Assembly (NCBI GenBank): GCA_947449255.1 | Contig: CANFQX010000001.1 | Span: 284,606-348,605, forward strand | Source: Pseudobdellovibrionaceae bacterium | GTDB taxonomy: Bacteria; Bdellovibrionota; Bdellovibrionia; Bdellovibrionales; Bdellovibrionaceae | Length of the DNA: 64,000 nucleotides | Reading direction: 5' to 3' | Shown here: one piece after another, positions 23,729-30,974 of the stretch | Layout: every line of letters starts with the position of its first letter | Position numbering within the stretch: position 1 is the first letter of the stretch | Notes under the pieces: generated by a model | The model's input: the letters and a program-made list of their open reading frames with translations, nothing else | The model's database searches: none | What the model was told of the DNA's origin: nothing | Made by a program: the position numbers and the translations under genes

Positions 23729-24585
23729 TGCTTTCCAAATTAAAATCAGCAATAAATGCATGTGGCCTGATCCTGGTGGTGTCGGGATGTGCCGGTAAGT
23801 ACGTCATCAACACCTATCCCGCAGGGGCAAAGGTCTATGTCAAAGATGTCCTTACGAAAGAACGGAAATTACTTGGTGTTTCACCAATTCAAGTTTTAGA
23901 GGAATCCAAACTTGGCGAAGTGTTTTTTATTGAATTTGAAAAGGAAAGTTATCAAAACAAAGAGGTTATGATCAAGGTCAATGCCGGCGAAAGCCTCACT
24001 GTGACTTCACGACTAGACCCCTTGAGCGCTGAAAAAACTGGCGATGGCACAAATTCAGCAAAAAATGATGACAAAAATCCTCCGCAGCCGCCTCCTAAAG
24101 ATGATCAAAAGAAAAAAGACTGGCAGGCTGAAATTGATGATTTAAAACTCCGCGTCGCCCTGCTTGAAAACACCTCCAGTGTCTATAAAGACGCTATCTT
24201 TTCGGCTCGCTACAAGGGAGGTCCCGCAGCCTTTGATCGCGACGACAATCAACGATTGATTGGATTTTTATTTGAGGGCCAGCAAGCCATCATGAAGGGT
24301 GATTACAAGTCTGCAAACCTAGCCCTTGATAAGGCCATACAAATTGACGAGTACTCATCCCAGGCTTGGCTTTTAAAAGGTTCTGTCGCCTATCTCAATA
24401 AAAATCTTCCAGACGCCAAAAAAGCCTGGGAGCGCACCTTAAAGATTGATCCCTATAATAAGTCCGCCTATCATTATTTGGGTGAGGTTTATAAACGTTT
24501 AGGAATGACTGAGTTGCCCGCGAAAGGTCCTGAAACACGCTATCCAACTTCCGTCAGGGAACTAGAAAAGCGAAAAGATTTATAA
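23725..24585 (+). CDS. PEGA-domain and TPR lipoprotein coupled to motB
   Basis: A 286-residue lipoprotein whose signal sequence ends in VVSGC. Residues about 25-100 are a PEGA-type beta domain (YVINTYPAGAKVYVKD, LGVSPIQVLE), typical of surface or envelope proteins. A Pro/Lys-rich linker and a short coiled coil (DWQAEIDDLKLRVALLEN) follow. TPR-like helical repeats occupy about 180-270 (AIMKGDYKSANLALDKAIQID, QAWLLKGSVAYLNKNLPDAKKAWERTLKIDP). The ATG at 23725 overlaps the motB stop in ATGA, so translation is coupled and the product should be made in proportion to MotB. An inner ATG at 23728 is also possible. It is a good candidate for an outer ring or docking partner of this stator. Confidence 0.88.
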   Translation: MMLSKLKSAINACGLILVVSGCAGKYVINTYPAGAKVYVKDVLTKERKLLGVSPIQVLEESKLGEVFFIEFEKESYQNKEVMIKVNAGESLTVTSRLDPLSAEKTGDGTNSAKNDDKNPPQPPPKDDQKKKDWQAEIDDLKLRVALLENTSSVYKDAIFSARYKGGPAAFDRDDNQRLIGFLFEGQQAIMKGDYKSANLALDKAIQIDEYSSQAWLLKGSVAYLNKNLPDAKKAWERTLKIDPYNKSAYHYLGEVYKRLGMTELPAKGPETRYPTSVRELEKRKDL

Positions 24586-24682
24586 GATTTCTTTGTTCAA
24601 TTCAATTATAGGCTTGCAATAAAGCCTCATAGAAAATTCAATAGGGAAAGCTTTATTTTTCGGGAACAAGGTGACCTCTGAG

Positions 24683-25318
24683 ATGAGAACAATAAATTTA
24701 AACCAATCTCATTATCTATTGCTTTGCCTCTTCGCAACTTTCACACTGGGCAGCTGCAGAGCCTTCGCCTTCATCACCTCAGACACAACTCTAAGTTTGG
24801 GTGTCAGCAGCAATACGCTCACTCTCTCCAACACCTCCCAAACGATCACTTCAAGCTCCACAATTGATTTTTCATACAATGCCTACTACCAACCCTTGCG
24901 CTCAGCCTTCATCATGAATTTCACTGAATATGCAAGCAGTAACATCGGCAGTCTCAATCAAATTCGCATAGGCTTTGGTCTGCGCTGGTATCTGTTTGGA
25001 GTCAATGGCGAGCGGTATATCGTTGACAGCCAAACTGACGGACGGCTTTTTCGCCCCTCGCCGTTTTGGAGTTTAACCGGAGGCATGACAACTATTTCAG
25101 TGCCCGCGATCAATAAAGACCCCGGCCAGTATTTTAACGCTGTTGCCCTGGACTGGGATCTGCGAGCTGGTGTTGAAGTCCCACTCAATCGATATTATTA
25201 TTTAGTCACGCAGTTGAGTCTATTGAGTTCTTTACCAACCTACAACTCTAGCACCAATGAGAGCATCGGCTATCAAGGTATAGGATTTCTCATCGGACTC
25301 AAGGCCACGAGTTTTTAA
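24683..25318 (+). CDS. Exported beta-barrel-like protein
   Basis: A 211-residue protein from ATG 24683, with AAGGTG at 24668-24673 as its ribosome binding site; a GTG at 24671 would add four residues. The signal peptide (YLLLCLFATFTLGSCRAFA) contains a Cys but is better cut after AFA. The mature part alternates short strands with Ser/Thr-rich turns (TLSLGVSSNTLTLSNTSQTI, IRIGFGLRWYLFGV, RAGVEVPLNRYYYLVTQLSLLS, GIGFLIGLKATSF) and ends in Phe, as many outer-membrane barrels do. No named family is recognised. It lies 97 bp after the PEGA/TPR gene on the same strand and may be in the same transcript. Confidence 0.75.
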   Translation: MRTINLNQSHYLLLCLFATFTLGSCRAFAFITSDTTLSLGVSSNTLTLSNTSQTITSSSTIDFSYNAYYQPLRSAFIMNFTEYASSNIGSLNQIRIGFGLRWYLFGVNGERYIVDSQTDGRLFRPSPFWSLTGGMTTISVPAINKDPGQYFNAVALDWDLRAGVEVPLNRYYYLVTQLSLLSSLPTYNSSTNESIGYQGIGFLIGLKATSF

Positions 25319-25366
25319 AACTCTCGTTGGAGCTTATTCACCGCTGTGTTTAGAAAGGTGTTCCTC

Positions 25367-26305
25367 ATGTTAAATAAAAGAAACACAACCTGGATCTTCT
25401 CTTTCTTCTTAGTCGCTTGTGCTATTTGTTGTTTTATTTTCTACTTCAGCAAGAGTAAACAGACTTCAAAAGAAAAAGTCGTACTCTCAGATATTTTAAA
25501 GAAAGATAAAATTTCAATGAGCACCTCTCCCTGGGGATCAGCTTACAAAAAAGATGAAGTTGAACCACTCCTTAAAGCATTGAGCTCTGAACTTCCAAAA
25601 AATGCTGAAAATTTTTTCCAGTTTTCAATTCATTACTTTGATGTCAAAGAGCCCGTTAATCTAAGTCCTGCACATTTGCAACAATTGATCAGCGAGACAT
25701 TTAGCTTCCTTGAAAAAACTAAAAATATAAAGGCAACGGCTCGGTCTCGGACATTACTATTTCCTTTTATAAAAAGATTAAGGGGTCTTGGACAAGACAC
25801 AGTTTTAAAAGAGGGACTTTTAAAGTGGACTAAAAAATGGAGTCCCAATGAAATTCACTTCATTGACGCCCTCGACGTCTTGGTTGGAATAAGCCCATTT
25901 GATGAAAATCTTTTAAAAACATGTCTAAACGTTCTAAAATCGGCTCCGGACCATGAAACCTTTGAAATTTCACAAATACTCCAAGACCTCAAAGATCCGA
26001 AGGCCAAAACACTTTTCCTAAATACCATTGCAGCTCACTTCAATAAAGCGAGCCCGCAGCAACAGCCCCTCTACTTTAAAATTCTAATGCAAAACTCTTC
26101 GCAAGCGATTTTAGATCTTGATCCAAAGATTAAATTTGCACTACAACAGAACTCTGATCTTTGGGTGGATGCCATTTTAACATCGGCCACCTTTGCCAAA
26201 GTTCCAAAGATCTTTAAGCCCTATATCGAAAAAATCTCCCAGGATAGATCACGCCCCTATTTTCAGCAACGAGCCCAAGCTGTGCTGAAGGTCCTCGGGG
26301 CCTAG
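25367..26305 (+). CDS. Membrane-anchored helical protein of unknown function
   Basis: A 312-residue protein from ATG 25367 (AGAAAGGTG just before it); a GTG at 25346 would lengthen it by seven residues. One transmembrane anchor lies at about 10-28 (WIFSFFLVACAICCFIFYF). The rest is a soluble, mostly helical domain of about 270 residues with a HEAT- or TPR-like rhythm (FPFIKRLRGLGQDTVLKEGL, FEISQILQDLKDPKAKTLFL, YFQQRAQAVLKVLG). The domain probably faces the periplasm, given a short basic N-terminus, but orientation is not proven. No family is recognised. It lies 48 bp after the barrel-like gene. Confidence 0.7.
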   Translation: MLNKRNTTWIFSFFLVACAICCFIFYFSKSKQTSKEKVVLSDILKKDKISMSTSPWGSAYKKDEVEPLLKALSSELPKNAENFFQFSIHYFDVKEPVNLSPAHLQQLISETFSFLEKTKNIKATARSRTLLFPFIKRLRGLGQDTVLKEGLLKWTKKWSPNEIHFIDALDVLVGISPFDENLLKTCLNVLKSAPDHETFEISQILQDLKDPKAKTLFLNTIAAHFNKASPQQQPLYFKILMQNSSQAILDLDPKIKFALQQNSDLWVDAILTSATFAKVPKIFKPYIEKISQDRSRPYFQQRAQAVLKVLGA

Positions 26306-26460
26306 CTGACTTTAGGCTTCAACTCGACCCCGCCCAAGCTGAATAGACCCGACCATTTAAAATTACCCTTCCCAAAAAAATTCTATTAAAATGGAGAGAA
26401 TTAGAGAACGTGTTAAGGGCTAAGCCCCTCGTTCATGGAAATACTTAGAGGAGCCGTTCA

Positions 26461-27225
26461 ATGGATTTATTCGCAATACCGGCAAGTCATTTTATCAGTG
26501 CCTTCAGTTTTATCCTACCGGATGCCGGAAATCTAAATATTAAAACCTTATCTTACTTTCAATCTTGTTTTCTTATTTTTAGCCTCTATTTTACCGGTTT
26601 TTTCTTAGTTGCCATGGCACTCATTTACCTGTTTAGTTTTTTAAAAAATACCCAAAAATATTTAACAAGGTATCTAAGCACTTTATCTTATCGCAATGAA
26701 AAAATAAAACCTGTCACACTGGCCCTAGCGACGAAAATAGTCGAAAAAGAATTTGAAGTTCTGGGGTCAAATTATTTTATACTAGAGCCTGACAATTCAA
26801 GTCCTCCAAAAGGAAATACTGAAACCGAGCCAAAGCGCCCAAAAATGTTCTCTTTTTCAAAACAGCAACAGACTCGCCAAAAAATAAAAAAATTAAAGGA
26901 AGAGCTGAATGCTTCTAAAATTGAAATCGTGGCACTGGAAACAGAGCGACTCAAGTTGCAAGAAGAAGTTGAAGGAATAAATCACCTCTGGGAAGTCACT
27001 TCCGCTGAGCTTAAAGATCTGCGTGCTAAGCACCAATCTTTGCTAGAGAGAGCCCTTATCGTTTCTCCTAAAGATAAAAGTGGAAAATTTAAAAATCCTT
27101 CCATCAATCCTGAAAATAATTATGCTTCACATAAAACAATCTCTCCCGATGTTCAATTTATTGAACAAGAAATGAGACAAGATTTGGATTTCACTTCCCA
27201 GGAACAAACCCATCCATTGACCTAA
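26461..27225 (+). CDS. Membrane protein with cytoplasmic coiled coil
   Basis: A 254-residue protein with a strong ribosome binding site (AGAGGAG) about 8 bp before its ATG. A hydrophobic N-terminal region and a transmembrane segment at about 37-60 (IFSLYFTGFFLVAMALIYLF) are followed by a basic stretch, a Pro/Glu-rich linker and a coiled coil at about 135-195 (RQKIKKLKEELNASKIEIVALETERL), then a polar tail. No family is recognised. It closes the forward-strand run that starts with motA and faces the reverse-strand operon. The coiled coil suggests a scaffold or connector. Confidence 0.7.
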   Translation: MDLFAIPASHFISAFSFILPDAGNLNIKTLSYFQSCFLIFSLYFTGFFLVAMALIYLFSFLKNTQKYLTRYLSTLSYRNEKIKPVTLALATKIVEKEFEVLGSNYFILEPDNSSPPKGNTETEPKRPKMFSFSKQQQTRQKIKKLKEELNASKIEIVALETERLKLQEEVEGINHLWEVTSAELKDLRAKHQSLLERALIVSPKDKSGKFKNPSINPENNYASHKTISPDVQFIEQEMRQDLDFTSQEQTHPLT

Positions 27226-27246
27226 GGTCCCTGAAAGCCCATTCAA

Positions 27247-28713
27247 CTAATGTGCCGTGCAGCGGATCCATGAACCGATTGGGGAAGACTCACCGCGGGA
27301 CATGTCCAAAATAAAATAATTTTCTGGATTAATTTTATCCCAATAAATCAGACGATGATCTGGTTTTTCACTCCATTCCCTACCGTAAATTTCCATCTTT
27401 TGGAATTGCCCATTTGAAGTTTTTCCAAAAAGCACCAAAGACCAGCTATTAAAAAATGAATCCTTACTGACAACAGCAATATCCTCGACCTCTGTTCCGC
27501 TGGACAAATCACCACGCAGAGCAGCTAGAGATCTCAACCAATCATGAATAAGGGGAGGACCCTTGTCTTCATTTCTGCCAGCAGTTTCTGACCATTTTAT
27601 TCTTTCTATTTGAACCAGTCCATTTTTATGGACCTGAAAAACTTTATTGGTTATCGATGTGCCCAACCAATTGCTCGTCTCAATCCAAAGTGACGAGTCT
27701 GAAAGAAAATGAATTCTGCGGGGATTTCCTTCTAAAGTCTTGGCGTTCAACTCACCCGCTTTTCTAAAGGTGCCCTTCTTGAGTTCAAACAATAAAACAT
27801 CTCGCTGAGATCCCCTCTCCACCAAAACTGCCCAGAAAGAACCACTGCTCGCTGCATCTAATACAACCGACTCACCCTCAGCTTTGGTGCAATCACTTGG
27901 GACCAATTCTCCATTCGACAAAGAATAAATATTTTCACTGCTGTCTCCGCCGGCGTTGACAGCCAATGACTGTGAATAGGTGGGCGCAACTAAATAAACA
28001 AGTGAATCATGAGTTCGATGAGACCAGCCCACATAAAAGACATCTTGGCCATCCATTAGAGGCATCCATCTTCTTGCTTGAATAGATTTTTTGCAGGTGC
28101 TTAGGAATGGGTAGAAAGACAAGCCACTTTCCCTATCCATTTTAAAAGGAATGGACAGTTTATCGGAATTGTTCACAGCGCGAAGAATTCCCCCACCCAT
28201 TCCATAAGAAGAAAATTGCGAAAAATCATCAACTTCATCTTTTAAACTTTTCGAAGTTGAGTCCACCAATTCCAAATTAAATTTCCTTGCCTCAGTTCCA
28301 AAGTCAGAGAGACAGCGAACTCCCCCTTGGTTCTTACAAAACAAGGGGTACTCCTGATCAAAAGAAAAAGATGCAGATTGTGCCGTTACACTGAGGAAAT
28401 AAGTCCTAAATAAGAATTTTTCGCTGTCCCAAATGACAATTCGACGATTTATTTTATCAGGAATCCAACCAAGAACAGACTGAGTCTTTGACAGAATGAG
28501 ACCCCTCACCTTTTTCTGGCCAAGGTCTAGGCATTGTTGCAGCTCTGCCTTTTCAGACGATTTTTTTAGATCTGTTGGCTTAGGAATTTTCGAATCCTGC
28601 TTTTCGCGATTTTCCAGAATTATACCAGTAACAAGAACTAGAGCTACAATCAGTGCCAACCCCAGAGTGATCCAAAGCAATTTATTGCCATTTTTTTTTA
28701 TGAACTTAGTCAT
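27247..28713 (-). CDS. Membrane-anchored protein of unknown function in the vWA operon
   Basis: The ATG at 28713 overlaps the stop of the upstream von Willebrand A gene in ATGA and has GGAG before it, so it is preferred to 28728. The 488-residue product has one transmembrane helix near the N-terminus (LLWITLGLALIVALVLVTGI) and a large, probably periplasmic domain rich in beta strands, with regularly spaced hydrophobic and WS/DS motifs (KTQSVLGWIPDKINRRIVIW, DVFYVGWSHRTHDSLVYLVA, SSLWIETSNWLG) that resemble propeller blades. There are five or so Cys, spread out. No named family is recognised. It is the last gene of a three-gene reverse operon. Confidence 0.7.
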   Translation of the reverse strand: MTKFIKKNGNKLLWITLGLALIVALVLVTGIILENREKQDSKIPKPTDLKKSSEKAELQQCLDLGQKKVRGLILSKTQSVLGWIPDKINRRIVIWDSEKFLFRTYFLSVTAQSASFSFDQEYPLFCKNQGGVRCLSDFGTEARKFNLELVDSTSKSLKDEVDDFSQFSSYGMGGGILRAVNNSDKLSIPFKMDRESGLSFYPFLSTCKKSIQARRWMPLMDGQDVFYVGWSHRTHDSLVYLVAPTYSQSLAVNAGGDSSENIYSLSNGELVPSDCTKAEGESVVLDAASSGSFWAVLVERGSQRDVLLFELKKGTFRKAGELNAKTLEGNPRRIHFLSDSSLWIETSNWLGTSITNKVFQVHKNGLVQIERIKWSETAGRNEDKGPPLIHDWLRSLAALRGDLSSGTEVEDIAVVSKDSFFNSWSLVLFGKTSNGQFQKMEIYGREWSEKPDHRLIYWDKINPENYFILDMSRGESSPIGSWIRCTAH

Positions 28714-30176
28714 TGAGCACTCCGACATTCAAGAATTTTAATTTGTCGATCAACAACCGGTACATTCTCAAAGCTGCAGTCTTTATCCACATGGATCATA
28801 TACTCCAAGGAAGGGATAGCCATAGGAACCTGCGTGAGATAATTTCCGATTAAGTTTTTTTTCCTGTCATAGACATAGACCCCTCTTAAGCTGGATGAAT
28901 CGACTCTAATTGCACCGGCCCCAACGACCATATAGTCATGATGCCCATTTGGATAAACATCAAATTTTTTTACAATTTTTTCATAAAATGGCTCTTGATA
29001 TATTCTGAGTGTCCAACGACCTGCGGGAATCTTTTGATCCTGATCACTTTTAAACTTGCTTATGACTTTGCGATTTTTATCTAAGACTTCGACATTTAAT
29101 ATTGACTCAAGAAAGTGAACTCGAACTCGCCCATCCCCTCCCACTTTAAGTGTCACCACTTTTCCTGGGGGGATGAGAAATTTTGGAAACTTATAGACTG
29201 GATTCAACTCGACAATGGCCTGATAATTTCCAGGAGGCACCGTAGCCCCCCAGGACGCAGTAAAAGATCTATAATACTGTGAAGTTCCATCAGTATTCAC
29301 CGTCGACAAATGAACAACAGCCGTTGGATCAGGGCTGATCACACGCAAATTTATTCGATCTTTATTGATATCACTTGAGATATCACCCAGAGCATTAAAT
29401 AAATCCTCTTCGTTTTCTGCGACCTTTGTGTCACCTAAACAGCTCACTTTTTTAAAATTTTTATCCTCGGGTTTAAAGCCAATAGCAACAACGTAAATTT
29501 TTAAATCTAACTGAGGATTTTTATTTAACTCCTCGGCAACCTTACAAGGATCTCCCCCACAAGTGTCTTCACCATCGGTAAAGACAATGATGCGCTTAGG
29601 ACCCTTATAGTCTTTCAAATCCATGGATGCCATCTGTACACTCTTAAAAAGAGGTGTCATGCCCAAGGGTTCAAGCTTACCCACTGATGATTCTATTTTA
29701 CCAAGACTTTTTTCGCCAAAACCAACAGCTAAATGATTGTCATCGCACTTTCCTTTTTTCTGAGCTCCATAGACACGAAGACTTGACAGCGCCTCTTCCT
29801 TCCACTGGTCGGTAAAGTAGCGCGAAATCATTTTTTTTAAAAAAAACATTTTGGTTTTGTCTTCACCTAGGGCCTGACCCATCGAGCCCGAGGAATCCAC
29901 GATCATTTCAATTTTGGGAACAACAAGACTGCTGGCCCCTTGATTGCGCTCCTCGATGGCACCGCCCTCTGAAACGGCTGACTCCAAAATCTGTGGCGTT
30001 GGGATATTGTAACCCAGCGAGCCCGACCCCGTGGGAGGAGGTTTAACTATTTTCTCTAAACTTTGGCGCAAGGGATCTTTAAGAGGACTCGCCTTATTCT
30101 CATTGGAAGCCTTTTGAGCCGAGGATTGAAAACTAAATAGCAATATAAGAAAAAAGGTCATCACTAAATTTTTCAA
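28710..30176 (-). CDS. Exported von Willebrand factor A domain protein
   Basis: A 488-residue protein with a signal peptide (MTFFLILLFSFQSSAQ). Residues about 88-280 form a vWA domain with a complete metal-ion-dependent adhesion site: DSSGSMG starting at Asp94, a Thr in GMTPLFKS, and VFTDGEDTCGG. Such domains bind protein ligands through a divalent metal. The C-terminal 200 residues are beta-rich and repeat a motif around GNYQAIVELNP, GRWTLRIYQEP and PNGHHDYMVVGAG, suggesting carbohydrate-binding or PEGA-like sandwich domains. It sits between the barrel-like gene (23 bp upstream) and the membrane-anchored gene (4-bp overlap), so all three are likely co-expressed. Confidence 0.88.
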   Translation of the reverse strand: MKNLVMTFFLILLFSFQSSAQKASNENKASPLKDPLRQSLEKIVKPPPTGSGSLGYNIPTPQILESAVSEGGAIEERNQGASSLVVPKIEMIVDSSGSMGQALGEDKTKMFFLKKMISRYFTDQWKEEALSSLRVYGAQKKGKCDDNHLAVGFGEKSLGKIESSVGKLEPLGMTPLFKSVQMASMDLKDYKGPKRIIVFTDGEDTCGGDPCKVAEELNKNPQLDLKIYVVAIGFKPEDKNFKKVSCLGDTKVAENEEDLFNALGDISSDINKDRINLRVISPDPTAVVHLSTVNTDGTSQYYRSFTASWGATVPPGNYQAIVELNPVYKFPKFLIPPGKVVTLKVGGDGRVRVHFLESILNVEVLDKNRKVISKFKSDQDQKIPAGRWTLRIYQEPFYEKIVKKFDVYPNGHHDYMVVGAGAIRVDSSSLRGVYVYDRKKNLIGNYLTQVPMAIPSLEYMIHVDKDCSFENVPVVDRQIKILECRSAQ

Positions 30177-30199
30177 ATTAAATTATCCCCAATTCGAGC

Positions 30200-30853
30200 T
30201 CAGTAATAAGAGGTCGAAAAAACTAAAAAGAAGCAAAATCCCTTATAAAATATACTGCCTTCAGCAGTACTTTCCTGGGCCGCAGCATATCGATATCCCA
30301 ATTCAAATGCTAAAATCGTATTCGCCTTGAATGCATAATCGTAACCAGTTCCGACACCAATCTCATGCATGACTGAAAAGGCACTCAGATCGGGTTGTCC
30401 CGTTCCACTCCCCAAGCGCTGCTTATTGAGATTAAAATTAACTGGTGTAAATGTCGCATAGACAAAGGGCCCAGACAAAGTCTTCTGCAAAAGAGTTCCA
30501 TCTGGAGTGAACTCATAAACAGAGGAAATACCTTTCGGATAAAAGTAACCACTGATACCAATTCCGGCAATTGGAGTGGCACCAAAACTGCCCCCGTACT
30601 CACCCAAATAATGCAGGCCTAGACGAGATCTAAAGCTGGGCAAATCCCAAAGGACCGTGGGCTGAAAAATCACCAAAGAATTGAGTTTCTCATTTTCATA
30701 TTGGGTTCCAAGCTTAAAGTCGACAAGGGACATGCCTAACTTTGCGCGAAATGTTGGCGCCCGACTATAGTCCTGAGCCTGAGCCTGAGCCGCGGAGGTA
30801 AAACAGCCAACAGCTAGGAAAAAATAAACATAAAAAAAACTCCATTGCTTCAT
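30200..30853 (-). CDS. Exported beta-barrel-like protein, first gene of the vWA operon
   Basis: A 217-residue protein with a signal peptide (FFYVYFFLAVGCFTSAAQAQA). The mature part is rich in Gly, Tyr and Phe with alternating strands (FRAKLGMSLVDFKLGTQYEN, RSRLGLHYLGEYGGSFGATP, GIGISGYFYPKG, HEIGVGTGYDYAFKANTILA, FELGYRYAAAQ) and ends in aromatic residues (FSTSYY), consistent with a small outer-membrane barrel. No named family is recognised. It heads the three-gene reverse operon, divergent from the FliF-FliG-like fusion with about 120 bp between; that gap presumably holds both promoters. Confidence 0.75.
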   Translation of the reverse strand: MKQWSFFYVYFFLAVGCFTSAAQAQAQDYSRAPTFRAKLGMSLVDFKLGTQYENEKLNSLVIFQPTVLWDLPSFRSRLGLHYLGEYGGSFGATPIAGIGISGYFYPKGISSVYEFTPDGTLLQKTLSGPFVYATFTPVNFNLNKQRLGSGTGQPDLSAFSVMHEIGVGTGYDYAFKANTILAFELGYRYAAAQESTAEGSIFYKGFCFFLVFSTSYY

Positions 30854-30974
30854 GACAAAAGTCTATCCCCTGGAAAAGTATTCATCAATAAATAAATTAT
30901 CGTATTAGGACTCAAGATTCTGCGCAAAATTGCCGATTCATTGATGAGACACTTTTATTAGGAGCAATGAAGCC

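Noticed and set aside
24610..24627. A 6-bp hairpin (AGGCTT/AAGCCT) after the PEGA/TPR lipoprotein gene as a terminator
   Set aside because: No T run follows it in either direction, and the gene after it seems to belong to the same run.
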